Counted from the first letter of the stretch, positions 16,501 to 24,930 are shown. The stretch: 25,237 bases of DNA from Eggerthellaceae bacterium UBA3686 (GCA_002371495.1 DFIX01000026.1:106651-131887); one strand, 5' to 3'. Translations and numbers: made by a program. The notes: generated by a model from the sequence alone, not told the origin.

Positions 16501-18414
16501 GGCAATTGGGCTGAGATGTCGCTCGGCGGTTTCGAGGCGATCGATCCCATGACGGGTGGCGTGATTACCTACGGCGCTTCGGATGGTGAGAGCTATTCGC
16601 CCGTGCATTTCATGACGGCTCGCGTGACCAAGTGGGCGCTCAAGGACTCGAATGGCGACGACCGTTTGGATTCGTCGGGCAACGTCGTGTACCAGTACGG
16701 CCTGAGCAAAACGTATTACAAGGATGCGAGCTTCTTCGATAAAGCCGACAATGTGGCTGACGAGAAGTTTATCGATATCCGCAACGCATGGGAGCCGGGT
16801 GTGGGCAGCGTCGAGTTCAGCAAGGTCGATGCGGAAGGGGCGCCTCTGCAAGGGGCGAAGTTCGCGCTTTACACCGATCCCAAGTGCACTAAGCCTGCGA
16901 CCGATGCGGACGGTAACCTCGAAGCCACGTCGGATGCCCAGGGCAAAGTCCGGTTCAGCAACATTCGCACCGGAACGTACTACATGAAAGAGATACAGGC
17001 GCCGAATGGCTATGCGGCAAACGATAAGGTCTACAAGGTTTACATCGCCAATTCGAACGATGCTGAGCACCATTCGCAGGTGAGCGTCTACGGCGACGAA
17101 AGCCAAACTGCAATCACGAGCATAACGAACTACAAGTCTGGTGAGCTCGTAGTCAAAAAACAATGGCTTGATGCGGCTGGCAGGATTATTGAACCATCAA
17201 ACGGGACTGAGGTCTCTGTCGTCCTTAAGCGTAAGCACTATGCAAGAAGCGCATCTGTTGGCTCGCATAACGTTACGACGCAGATGACCGTTGTCGATTA
17301 CAACGGTAATGATAATCCCGTTAGATTTGGTGACAGGAAAACCGTTCGAGTTGATGGCGATAGGGTTGTCATTCAATGGGATGACGAATGGCAGCCAAAT
17401 TTCAATTTCACTCTTAAGATCGGCGATAGGCAATACGAGGGGTATTGCGGTAGTGATCAGCCCATAATCACTGAAAACTACCGACTCGAAAAGATTGATG
17501 AAACAGCTGAGGGGAGACAACGGCAGCTAACGATTGATCATGTTGACGGCGACGTAGAGTTTACGACTAAATATCATGTTAATTGGCTCTATGGCAATTC
17601 AGGCCATTGGCGCAATTTGAATAACGTTTCCGTAGTTGGCTTGGTTACGGACGGCGCCTACGAAATAATTGATGACGCTGAATTCACCCAAGGTCATATT
17701 ATTCTCAAATCTGGCGCATGGTCGCACGTCTGGACGATTGGAGGTACTGAGAATAGCCATGATGGTTATGACCTTCCCGCACAAGATGCTAATGGAAAAC
17801 CGTATCTCTACTACGTAGCTGAGCTTGATTCCGCCGGAAACGAGATATCCGTAGGAGATTCGCCCAGGGATGGGTATGTCTTATTCGGATTCGATAATAA
17901 CGATGGAATTGCGAATCAGGGTGTCATCACCGTTTATAACAAGAGCAATCGGCCGACAACTGCCGACGTCCAAATATTCAAGGTTGACCAAAACTCGCAG
18001 CAGCCCCTTGAAGGAGCGAGGTTTTATATTCAAAACGGTAAGTCTAAGCTGCTGAATTTGGATGTGCGCTCTTTTGCGGACGATTCGCAGACAATCGTGC
18101 TCGATGCGGATGGGTGCTTTGAGCTTCCAAAAGAAGGTGCTGTGGTAAAGGAGCTCGAGCCTGGCCAGTATACGCTCGTCGAGGCGCAGGCGCCCGATGG
18201 CTATATCTTGAGCCATGTGAACTGGCAGTTCGAAGTTTTAGCCGATGGCACGTTGGTAGGCGAGGACGTAAAAGACGGGCTAAAGCTCACCATCCCCAAT
18301 ACGCTTGGCTCCGAGCTGCCCGTTACCGGCGGCATCGGTACCACCATTTTCACCGTCGTGGGCGTGCTCCTGATCGCTGGCGGCGCCCTGCTCCTCTGGC
18401 GCCGCCGCAAATAG
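13579..18414 (+). CDS. LPXTG-anchored surface protein with fibro-slime, pilin-type and Cna-B/SpaA domains
   Basis: The protein has 1611 residues, start ATG 13579 with AGGGGG upstream; a TTG two codons earlier is less likely. Residues 1-48 nearly match the first adhesin. A ZU5-like domain (to ~220) leads to an acidic, low-complexity linker (~255-320) and the shared GDWALVSLQPF module (~353-451). About 468-828 is a fibro-slime/PA14-like domain: FSGDDDTWIYIDG, GDGGGVHNRTEID and MFYLERGGGESNLYI are diagnostic. About 850-1070 resembles the Spy0128 major-pilin domain (DQFHFELIGLDG). SpaA follows at ~1076-1170 (VEFSKVDAEGAPLQGAKFAL), an interrupted Cna-B at ~1188-1455 (LVVKKQWLD) and a last SpaA from ~1461. 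LPVTG is at 1580-1584, then a hydrophobic helix and WRRRK. The Lys and Glu expected for self-made isopeptide bonds are plausibly present (KV, KEI, VEA). Codon use drops in G+C at about 17140-18060. The likely role is pilus-like or adhesive; the ligand is unknown. Confidence 0.87.
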   Translation: MTRYSKESLKFEMARQRRVWRRKIVAGFAGAVVLITALVLMVPALSMTLESQPAGVDRNTYVAGMANLASHPAQSFEQEVKDAFGNTKLTVTVKAPDGALPPNSAMKVVPVTDNEVLDAAKQEAAAQTPMTADAARTLAVDIAFYDEEGNEVEPLCDVDVTMASHVIAVQDDVAVVHVDDQSNAEVVATQEVSADDEQVVFAANKFSVYAIVYTVDFEYEINGAKYGFTLKGEDAVSLRALVEALHLADGFSANDLGGDKTEADASGEEGVATGGASDDEADKAPDSEAVRDTDGEVGADVEANAEDATEDDATVAEPPSSYESSNSVGEYVDVTSDEVLELESDTQGNDKGLDAFMASVESVDFTDPTLLAVCAVEEDATLRDLKYKYQFLQEYDIWRNESTLHELNAKQFKAGDWALVSLQPFNTEEALTITLKTGEKIVVKVTDAQDANMKPDGVTVDTISNPAGTTIDLFDYWVDDEKRFADARLAWPGFQSAGTDGAGLKWDDPLRGTTGNNIGINARTDDSAHGHALKFSPAYSHTVYDGAINNWTQETSDNYGGATPTTGLNSYTLDADPCQGIVENRLYDGYPKLTNAPDTKGTNGESLQYLFDPTYDHAGKASYSDVNKLLYVDKDGYYTYDSRDYKADFDGSSKEFTLTEQTDTDTERRGFWPFGTSIYWSGMHVNAQFSIPADGKVLNPQGVYKPMQFEFSGDDDTWIYIDGVLVGDGGGVHNRTEIDINFQTGKVTVTGEKDPNHMGQKTYETTIYELFKNAKGEANLKSEEWKDVNSDGTPDTFADGTYHTFDMFYLERGGGESNLYIHYNLVSTADFTAHKALYDKSVANHEDQPDILKRDQFHFELIGLDGQYESVKEGDNYVIRPVEGQESHAAIMPKNVSLDQVEVNLGNGIATGRKCTTGVTEDGNVNFGFADIDQNEMHNLDEGHPSVYRYIVLENVPDTAKNAQGHTWGELKSQGNWAEMSLGGFEAIDPMTGGVITYGASDGESYSPVHFMTARVTKWALKDSNGDDRLDSSGNVVYQYGLSKTYYKDASFFDKADNVADEKFIDIRNAWEPGVGSVEFSKVDAEGAPLQGAKFALYTDPKCTKPATDADGNLEATSDAQGKVRFSNIRTGTYYMKEIQAPNGYAANDKVYKVYIANSNDAEHHSQVSVYGDESQTAITSITNYKSGELVVKKQWLDAAGRIIEPSNGTEVSVVLKRKHYARSASVGSHNVTTQMTVVDYNGNDNPVRFGDRKTVRVDGDRVVIQWDDEWQPNFNFTLKIGDRQYEGYCGSDQPIITENYRLEKIDETAEGRQRQLTIDHVDGDVEFTTKYHVNWLYGNSGHWRNLNNVSVVGLVTDGAYEIIDDAEFTQGHIILKSGAWSHVWTIGGTENSHDGYDLPAQDANGKPYLYYVAELDSAGNEISVGDSPRDGYVLFGFDNNDGIANQGVITVYNKSNRPTTADVQIFKVDQNSQQPLEGARFYIQNGKSKLLNLDVRSFADDSQTIVLDADGCFELPKEGAVVKELEPGQYTLVEAQAPDGYILSHVNWQFEVLADGTLVGEDVKDGLKLTIPNTLGSELPVTGGIGTTIFTVVGVLLIAGGALLLWRRRK

Positions 18415-18430
18415 CGCAAAAGGGTCAGAC

Positions 18431-18489
18431 GTGCGAAAGTGCCATAGTGCAAAAGGGTCTGACCCTTTTGCACTATGGCACTTTTGCAC
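18431..18489. terminator. Long near-perfect palindrome, probable terminator of the second adhesin gene
   Basis: Two 29-base arms (18431-18459 and 18461-18489) with one central T and only one non-Watson-Crick position, which is a G-U pair in RNA. The core AAAAGGGTCTGACCCTTTT resembles the clpC-side palindrome. A partial direct copy, GCAAAAGGGTCAGAC, sits just upstream from 18416, partly within the stop region. Next to the gene stop (18414) it should end transcription, yet its length far exceeds what a terminator needs. Confidence 0.7.
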
Positions 18490-18746
18490 GTCTTGGCATT
18501 ATTACCAATCGTTCATGGTAGACATGGTAAACAAACTGCAATACAGTAATAGAAAAGCAAATCAATAATATAAGTAAATAGGTTCTTCATCAGTCGGAAC
18601 AAAACTGAAGCAAGACAATTGCTTACAAATAATCGACAAATTTGCCATATCATGCCATGTTCATCTAGAAAAGTGGTAATAATACAATCGACTCAGTATA
18701 AACGCACCATACTTTGACATGTTCCCCGGGCTGAAGGGGGCCTCAT
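18490..18746 (+). other. AT-rich leader of the third adhesin gene
   Basis: About 257 bases of visibly AT-rich sequence with no gene. It does not share the promoter, boxes or hairpins of leaders A and B. TATAAA near 18700 and TTGACA at 18715-18720 look promoter-like but are not paired with partners at proper spacing. AAATTTGCCA at about 18638 is close to the paired-box sequence but with one extra T. The ribosome-binding site GAAGGGGG precedes ATG 18747. Confidence 0.45.
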
Positions 18747-21700
18747 ATGGCTAGCCCAGACAAAGACATGGTCAGGTACGAAATTAGACGCCAGCAGCTT
18801 AAGCGCAGGCGAAGGATGGTTGCGACGTTTGCCGGGGTGGTGGTCCTCGTGGCGGCGATTGCGCTCATGGTGCCGGCGCTGAGCATCACCTCCGATAGGG
18901 CGACGAACGAAGCGGGCTTCTTCCCGCAATCCGGCAATCAGCAGTCGCAGCAGGGCCAGCTGCTCGCGGGCGGGATAGACTCCACGTCAACGAGCGCGCT
19001 CTCGGCCGAAGCCGATCCTCCGCAATCGGTCGCCGGAAAGATGTACCAGTTCAATCTCCCCAAAGACGGGTTTATGACCTTAACCGGCCTCGTAGACTCG
19101 CTAGGTCTCGTCGACGGCACGGACTTCGCTTCAGCAAGCGAGCTCGTGGCGAGCGCGCAGAACGTGGCATTCAGCGACCCGAGCCTGATGTCCGCGCACA
19201 AAGCTGACCAAGATACGACTGTCGGCAAGATCAAGGACGACCTCGGTTTGCAGTGCGAATACAGCGCCGAGCTGACAGGCGAGGAAATCCAGAGCATAGA
19301 TGCCACGCAGGTTGCAAGCGGCGACTGGGCCCTTATTGCGCTCAAGCCGTTCAGCACGACGGAAGCGCTGACGGTATCGATGGAAGACGGCACGAGTTTC
19401 ATAGTGCGCATAACCGATCGCCAAACTGGTGCCAACGTCCTTGTGTTCGACGGCAAGACGTACACGGTTACGGTCTCGTATGACGACGCTGCGGGAATTC
19501 CCGATGGAACAGAGCTCGCCGTGCGGGAAATCGAGCCGGGGTCAGACGAGTACCTGCAGTACCTTGGCAAAACATGGTCCGAGGTCAACAAGGAATATCT
19601 CGAAGCGCAGGACCCCGACGCTAATGGCAAGAAGGCCGACGATGCCTCCGACGTGGATGCGCATCTGACCAACCTGGACGTAGCGCGCTTCTTCGACATA
19701 ACGCTCCTGCACGAAGGCAAGGAAATCGAACCCAAGACGCCGGTCAAGGTCGAAATCAACTATACGAATGGGCTGGAGGCCACAGGTGCGACCGAGCCGG
19801 GCGTCGTGCATTTCAAGGCAGACGAGGTCGAGCTGATCGACGGGGTCCAGGCCGACGTGGAAAACGACGCGGCGTTCGGCTTCAGCTACGAGCAGGATTC
19901 GTTCTCGGTCGTCGGGACCTATATCAGCAGAGAGACGCGAGACCCCGAGACCCCACCCCTTGGGGCGCAGTCCTCCTCGCCAACCGCGGCTTCTACTTCG
20001 GGCGACGCTGGCATGGATGGCCAGGCTAACGATGTGCGGGTCTTTGACGTCGCCCCGGTCGCATTGCGCGGAACCGCGACGGGCGAGCAATCGTCTTCGG
20101 CAGACGATTCACAGCTCGAAAAGCCGACGGGCAACAAGACCCTCGAGCCAAATGACGACGGAACGTACACCCTTACCTTAAGCGTGAAGGGCAGCTCGAT
20201 TACCGAAATACAAGAAGCGACGCAGAAATCGAACGTGCTGTTCGTCATGGACCGCTCTAGCAGCATGATTACCAATACAGTCAGCGATGATGAAGACTAT
20301 TGGTACTACGGCACAAGAAACACAGCGGTCTTCAGGGGCGATATCACCCCCTCGCAGGGTTACCAGTTTTACGGCGAGATAAACGGCCAGATGGTCCCGC
20401 TAAACGCCTCAGTTAATTGGGGTAGCGCCTCCTTCACGTATCAGTCTGGGAATTCCTGGGCCGCATACCCAGATGACGCGCCGCTGTACGTTAAGAGCAA
20501 AACGACCCGCTTGTATGCCGAGCAAAAAGCGCTCGACGACGTGATCGGTCGGCTTTTGGCATACAACGGTAAAGAAAACGACACCATCGAAGTTGCGCTC
20601 ATCAGCTTCGGCGACCATCGTTTCGATACAAAAACTGACTGGAAGGACGAGACCGAGCATAGCGAATGGGTGCAGGGAACGGACAAAAGCGACCTGATGC
20701 GCGTCGTTAACAGCAATCGGTTCACGAGCGGAACCAATTGGGAAGAGGCGCTGCAGTACGCGTACCAGGTTATTACAAGCAAGAAGGCGCAAGACGGAAC
20801 CGACGAAAACTACTACGTCGTGTTCCTGACGGACGGCGAACCCACCAATATGGTCGGCGACACGTCGGCGGCAGCTCATACGGGGGATAGCGGCAACAGG
20901 GACGCGTATGATGCGGCCAAGGACGAGGCTTTGGCGCTCGTAAATAGCGGAGTCAAGTTCTACAACATCTTCACCTACAGGAAAAACGAGAGCGAAAAGT
21001 ACTCCAAGTACCTGACGAACTACGCCTACAGCAATGGTCAGAGCGATTACGACGAGACGGACACGCAGGCGGTGCAAACGTACTTCTCGGATGCGCAGAC
21101 CGTCGATGCGCTCAACGATGCGTTCAACAACATCTTCCTCACCATTGCAGATGTTACCGGCCATGCGAATGTCAGCATCACCGACACGCTGACTACCGAC
21201 GCTATGACCACGACGGTCGTTCGGGGCAAGACGAACGGGTATGTTTATACGGTCAAAGACCAGGGCGATAACGTCCTATACACGGTCACCTCGACGGGCG
21301 ACCTGGACAATCCCACGGTGACCTTCAACGTTCCTTCGTCAAGAACGAAGACCTACACGGCGACGTCCTCCGTCGTCGATGACAAGAAGGTCTATTCCGT
21401 GACCACGGCTGAGGGGGCTACATACCGCATGGCCCTCGCCGATGTCGACAACGAAACCGGCGAGCTGGAGTGGGACCTTTCCCCGGTCGGCGTGCTGATG
21501 AACGGCTGTGAGTACTCTGTCAGCTTCGTGGTGTGGCCCGACCAGGACGCTTACGATTACGTGGCGGCCTTGAACAACGGCCTCGAAGGGCATACGTGGA
21601 GCACGAGCACTGCTACGTACGAGGACTTGCGCGATACGAAGGGCTACGAGAAGGGCGGGGTCGAGCAGTATCCTTCCATCGTCAAGAGGACCGACGGGAC

Positions 21701-24662
21701 CTTCGCCGTCCTGACGAACGAAGACCAGAAGATTCATTATTCCGTCGTCGAAATGCAGACGATCAACGGCGAGCCGAATGGCGAGCCCACGGTGCACGGG
21801 CCGTATTACTCCGACCTGCAGACGCCGGACCCCATGCCGCTCACCGCTTCGGAATCCAAGATTCAGAAGGTGTGGAACGTCGAGCGAGATCCGGGCATTC
21901 TTGCGCGGTACCTGTACGAGGCCGATGGTAGCAGCAAGGAATTCTCCATCGATTACGACATCATGAGGGGGACTGAGGCAAAGCCCTATACATCGGTTCA
22001 CCTCGGCTGGGACAGCGCGAGCCGCCAATACGTATGGGAGCCGTCAAGCGTTCGGACGGTGACGTACAACGGGCACGAGGTCGAGGTCGGCACTCGCTGG
22101 TCCGATAGTTTCGCCATCGCCACAGGCTTGATGCTCAGCGAGGAACATATGGACGCCCTGGGGCTTGACAAGAAGGCCTATCCGTCCGGCACGTATCCCG
22201 AAGGCACGGGCACCAAGTACTATATTCTTGAAACCGGGCACGATTACACGATCAAGGAAGATAGCTCATCGCTCGGGTACGAATTCGACTTCGTTTCGCC
22301 GGTGTATCATCCGATGCTCGTCAACGGCGTCCTGCAGAGCGTGAACTTCACCGGGTATACGGAAGGGATGACGATCGTCGAGCCCGGCGATGACGTTACC
22401 ATAACCAGCATGACCAGCAGCACGGTCGGCTTGGATTCCCTGAAGGTCGAAAACACCCTACGCGGCTACATCAACCTCGAGAAGGACATCGTCGACAAGG
22501 ACGGGCGCACGCCTCTGCCGGCCGACGAGACCAAGTTCGCATATACCGTCGTCCTCGAAAACGACACCCAGCCTGGTCCGTTCGTGACCGATGGCAGCCA
22601 TGTGCCTTGGTACGGAATCAGCGGGCTGTTCTACCACAGCATCGACAAAGACGGAATCTACCATTATTACCAGGCCGAACCGAACGGGGAAGGGCACGTC
22701 AATTTGACCGACGAGTCGGGCAACGTGTTCGATGCGACCTGCGAAGGCGTTTTCGCCGAGGATGTGGGCCCTGTGTCCATCACCTATACGGAAGGCGGCG
22801 TTACGAAGACGATCCAACTCTACGGCAACCAGATGGATCGGCGCGACGACAACTACGTTTCGGCAGAGCTGATGATCAACCAGGACCAGGTCCTGGACAT
22901 TGCCAATGTTCCCGCCGGGACGACCTATACGATTACCGAAACGCCGACAGAGGGGTACGACCTCGTCGACATCCACAGCGAAGTCAGGAACGGCAGCATC
23001 GTCGAATCTGGCACGACGATTGATGACGGGCGCACCGCCGTAACGGGCGAGATCGTTGCAGACAGGGACAACCACGTCACCTTCACGAACAAGGTGCATT
23101 CCGTCGACGTCACGGTGAAGAAGCTCGACGAGAACGGCAGACCCATGACAGGCGCGGTGTTCACACTGACGAAGGCCAAGGCCGACGGCGAGGCGGACGA
23201 TACCGTGCTCACGAAGCCGGGTGACGGCGAGGCCGATTCGGGCGAGTACGAGTTCGTCGATTTGGCGGACGGGAGCTATACGTTGCACGAAACGCCGCCC
23301 GAAGGTTACGCGGCTATGGGCGATGTGGCCTTCGCGGTTGCGGGTGGCCAGATCAGCAACATGGGGAAGCTGCCGAAGGGCGTCACATGGGATGCCGATA
23401 CGCTGACGTTCACCGTGGTCAACGAACCCGCTGAGAATTCGGGGAAGATCACGGTTCGCAAGCAGTGGTTGGATTTCTTCGGGAATGCGACGAGCCACGA
23501 TGGCGAGATTGGCCTGACGCTGCTCCAATGGGCGAAGAACGTCGAGAGCCAGCACACGGTTACGGTGAAGTTCCGCTTTGACAAGAATGGAAGCTGGCAA
23601 GATGCGATTACCATGACTGGCACTGGATACGGCAACGCCACCATCGAGTGGTCTTGGAATTCGTATACGCACACGTCGAACATTCAAAGCATTTCGGTGA
23701 GCGGCGGGGGCGCAACCTACGACTCGCTTGGGGATGAACGCTTTAGATTGACCGTCCCTAATTCTAATGCGGACGTCGAGGTTGTCGTTGATGTTCGTAA
23801 CAATAATTACGATCCCTGGACAAGCTACGGCAACAATCCTTACTCAAGTAGCATCAGGGCTGTTCAAATGGGTACATCGCCAGCCGTGCAAGAGGGAATG
23901 GCTTTAACGGGCGGGCAAAAGGCGATAACGCTTGGAGCGGATGGTGTATGGTCGCAGCGCTTTACCGTGTCGGGCGATGGGCTGCTTTCGGATGCGAGCG
24001 CGACTCTGCCGGCAACGTATAACGGCAAGCCTTGCTATTACTCAATCGCCGAGGATCCTTCGCTCGAAGGATACGACGTTTCGTACTCGGTAAATAACGA
24101 GGACGGCATACAGTCGGGCGTCCTGACCGCCTACAACAGGAGCACATCCGTCGACGTTACGGTCAAGAAGGTCGACAAGAACAATAGCTCCGTGCTGCTC
24201 GGCGGCGCAACGTTTAGGCTGCGCCAGATCGATCCGACCAAGACCGGCAGCATGGATGCACGTGCTTTGGATGGGGGAGTGACCGGCGAGCAGACGACCT
24301 CGAGCGATGACGGCGACAAGGGAACGTTGACGTTCGCCTCGCTTGGGCAGGGCTACTACGAGATCAAGGAAACCAGCGCGCCCGATGGATACACCCTCAA
24401 CAACCAGGCCGATTTCTTCGTTTTGGTCGAAGCCGATGCGGCTCATCTTCTGAAGAAGGACGAAAGCAAGCCCGCCAGCGAATGGGCGAAGATTCAAGGC
24501 GACGCGACCATGCTAATAGAAAACGCGACGGTAACGGTTAAAAACGAATCTGGCGAAGCCCTGCCGACAACCGGCGGCATCGGCACCACCGTCTTCACCG
24601 TTGTTGGCGTGGCCTTGGTTGCGGTCGCCGTCGTGCTCCTCCTCCGCCGCCGCAGAAAGTAG
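18747..24662 (+). CDS. Giant LPXTG-anchored surface protein with von Willebrand A domain and SpaA/Cna-B repeats
   Basis: 1971 residues from ATG 18747. The N-terminus is basic (RRQQLKRRRR) then hydrophobic, ending LMVPALSIT, a diverged form of that in the two upstream adhesins. It skips their first ZU5-like domain and goes to the shared module (~96-225, GKMYQFNLP ... GDWALIALKPF), a ZU5-like domain (~230-395) and a Ser/Ala-rich linker. A von Willebrand A domain spans ~495-800 with a complete metal site: D502-R-S504-S-S506, T663 in FTSGTNWEEAL, and D696 in VVFLTDGEPT. Beta-rich domains follow, then a Cna-type domain near 1232, SpaA ~1453-1555, an interrupted Cna-B ~1567-1790 (ITVRKQWLD) and SpaA ~1802-1920. 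LPTTG is at 1939-1943, followed by a hydrophobic helix and RRRRK. A VWA on a wall-anchored stalk is the layout of Gram-positive pilus-tip adhesins such as RrgA, so a binding tip is the best guess; size and gene order do not prove it. Confidence 0.88.
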   Translation: MASPDKDMVRYEIRRQQLKRRRRMVATFAGVVVLVAAIALMVPALSITSDRATNEAGFFPQSGNQQSQQGQLLAGGIDSTSTSALSAEADPPQSVAGKMYQFNLPKDGFMTLTGLVDSLGLVDGTDFASASELVASAQNVAFSDPSLMSAHKADQDTTVGKIKDDLGLQCEYSAELTGEEIQSIDATQVASGDWALIALKPFSTTEALTVSMEDGTSFIVRITDRQTGANVLVFDGKTYTVTVSYDDAAGIPDGTELAVREIEPGSDEYLQYLGKTWSEVNKEYLEAQDPDANGKKADDASDVDAHLTNLDVARFFDITLLHEGKEIEPKTPVKVEINYTNGLEATGATEPGVVHFKADEVELIDGVQADVENDAAFGFSYEQDSFSVVGTYISRETRDPETPPLGAQSSSPTAASTSGDAGMDGQANDVRVFDVAPVALRGTATGEQSSSADDSQLEKPTGNKTLEPNDDGTYTLTLSVKGSSITEIQEATQKSNVLFVMDRSSSMITNTVSDDEDYWYYGTRNTAVFRGDITPSQGYQFYGEINGQMVPLNASVNWGSASFTYQSGNSWAAYPDDAPLYVKSKTTRLYAEQKALDDVIGRLLAYNGKENDTIEVALISFGDHRFDTKTDWKDETEHSEWVQGTDKSDLMRVVNSNRFTSGTNWEEALQYAYQVITSKKAQDGTDENYYVVFLTDGEPTNMVGDTSAAAHTGDSGNRDAYDAAKDEALALVNSGVKFYNIFTYRKNESEKYSKYLTNYAYSNGQSDYDETDTQAVQTYFSDAQTVDALNDAFNNIFLTIADVTGHANVSITDTLTTDAMTTTVVRGKTNGYVYTVKDQGDNVLYTVTSTGDLDNPTVTFNVPSSRTKTYTATSSVVDDKKVYSVTTAEGATYRMALADVDNETGELEWDLSPVGVLMNGCEYSVSFVVWPDQDAYDYVAALNNGLEGHTWSTSTATYEDLRDTKGYEKGGVEQYPSIVKRTDGTFAVLTNEDQKIHYSVVEMQTINGEPNGEPTVHGPYYSDLQTPDPMPLTASESKIQKVWNVERDPGILARYLYEADGSSKEFSIDYDIMRGTEAKPYTSVHLGWDSASRQYVWEPSSVRTVTYNGHEVEVGTRWSDSFAIATGLMLSEEHMDALGLDKKAYPSGTYPEGTGTKYYILETGHDYTIKEDSSSLGYEFDFVSPVYHPMLVNGVLQSVNFTGYTEGMTIVEPGDDVTITSMTSSTVGLDSLKVENTLRGYINLEKDIVDKDGRTPLPADETKFAYTVVLENDTQPGPFVTDGSHVPWYGISGLFYHSIDKDGIYHYYQAEPNGEGHVNLTDESGNVFDATCEGVFAEDVGPVSITYTEGGVTKTIQLYGNQMDRRDDNYVSAELMINQDQVLDIANVPAGTTYTITETPTEGYDLVDIHSEVRNGSIVESGTTIDDGRTAVTGEIVADRDNHVTFTNKVHSVDVTVKKLDENGRPMTGAVFTLTKAKADGEADDTVLTKPGDGEADSGEYEFVDLADGSYTLHETPPEGYAAMGDVAFAVAGGQISNMGKLPKGVTWDADTLTFTVVNEPAENSGKITVRKQWLDFFGNATSHDGEIGLTLLQWAKNVESQHTVTVKFRFDKNGSWQDAITMTGTGYGNATIEWSWNSYTHTSNIQSISVSGGGATYDSLGDERFRLTVPNSNADVEVVVDVRNNNYDPWTSYGNNPYSSSIRAVQMGTSPAVQEGMALTGGQKAITLGADGVWSQRFTVSGDGLLSDASATLPATYNGKPCYYSIAEDPSLEGYDVSYSVNNEDGIQSGVLTAYNRSTSVDVTVKKVDKNNSSVLLGGATFRLRQIDPTKTGSMDARALDGGVTGEQTTSSDDGDKGTLTFASLGQGYYEIKETSAPDGYTLNNQADFFVLVEADAAHLLKKDESKPASEWAKIQGDATMLIENATVTVKNESGEALPTTGGIGTTVFTVVGVALVAVAVVLLLRRRRK

Positions 24663-24670
24663 GGAGGCAA

Positions 24671-24704
24671 AAGGAAGCAAAGGGATGCTCCTCTTTGCTT
24701 CCTT
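24671..24704 (+). terminator. Terminator hairpin of the third adhesin gene
   Basis: AAGGAAGCAAAGGG (24671-24684) pairs with CTCTTTGCTTCCTT (24691-24704) over 14 positions including one G-U, with a six-base loop, nine bases after the stop at 24662. The trailing U content is low, so termination efficiency is uncertain. The right arm touches the end of the leftward transposase-like relic. Confidence 0.65.
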
Positions 24705-24930
24705 CGACGGAATTATACACGCGGACCCGCTCGACGAAGTACGAGTATCCTTCGAGCGCGGGGCAGCGCTCGGCGATTTCGCGGTTGTGTCCCCAGTTCA
24801 CGTTTATGACTTCGCAGCTGACGTCCACCGCGCCCTCGGCGCTGCTGAATGAGTCCGAAAGTCTGAGCACCTGGCGGTCGGGTCGCCAGGCGGTCAGGCT
24901 CTCGGTGCTATCCGTCCTTCCTAGCCGCAT
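24700..24930 (-). pseudogene. Relic of an Rpn/PD-(D/E)XK-family transposase-like nuclease
   Basis: Read leftwards, the frame contains RQVLRLSDSF, VINVNWGHNREIAERCPALEGYSYFVERVR. This matches the stretch after the nuclease core in Rpn-family and related PD-(D/E)XK proteins (LRLSDAF ... NxNxGHN ... L.EY..FV..VR). The catalytic N-terminal half is absent: upstream (beyond ~24950) nothing of the family is seen. Downstream the frame runs without a stop of its own into the antisense of the third adhesin gene. It is a truncated, presumably dead copy left by a mobile element or by rearrangement at the cluster edge. Confidence 0.6.

Noticed and set aside
15670..17163. 497-residue open frame on the minus strand in the second adhesin
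   Set aside because: It lies entirely opposite fibro-slime and SpaA domains with diagnostic motifs; no ribosome-binding site or known domain supports it.
22458..23687. 409-residue open frame on the minus strand in the third adhesin
   Set aside because: Antisense of recognisable SpaA/Cna-B sequence; no domain of its own.
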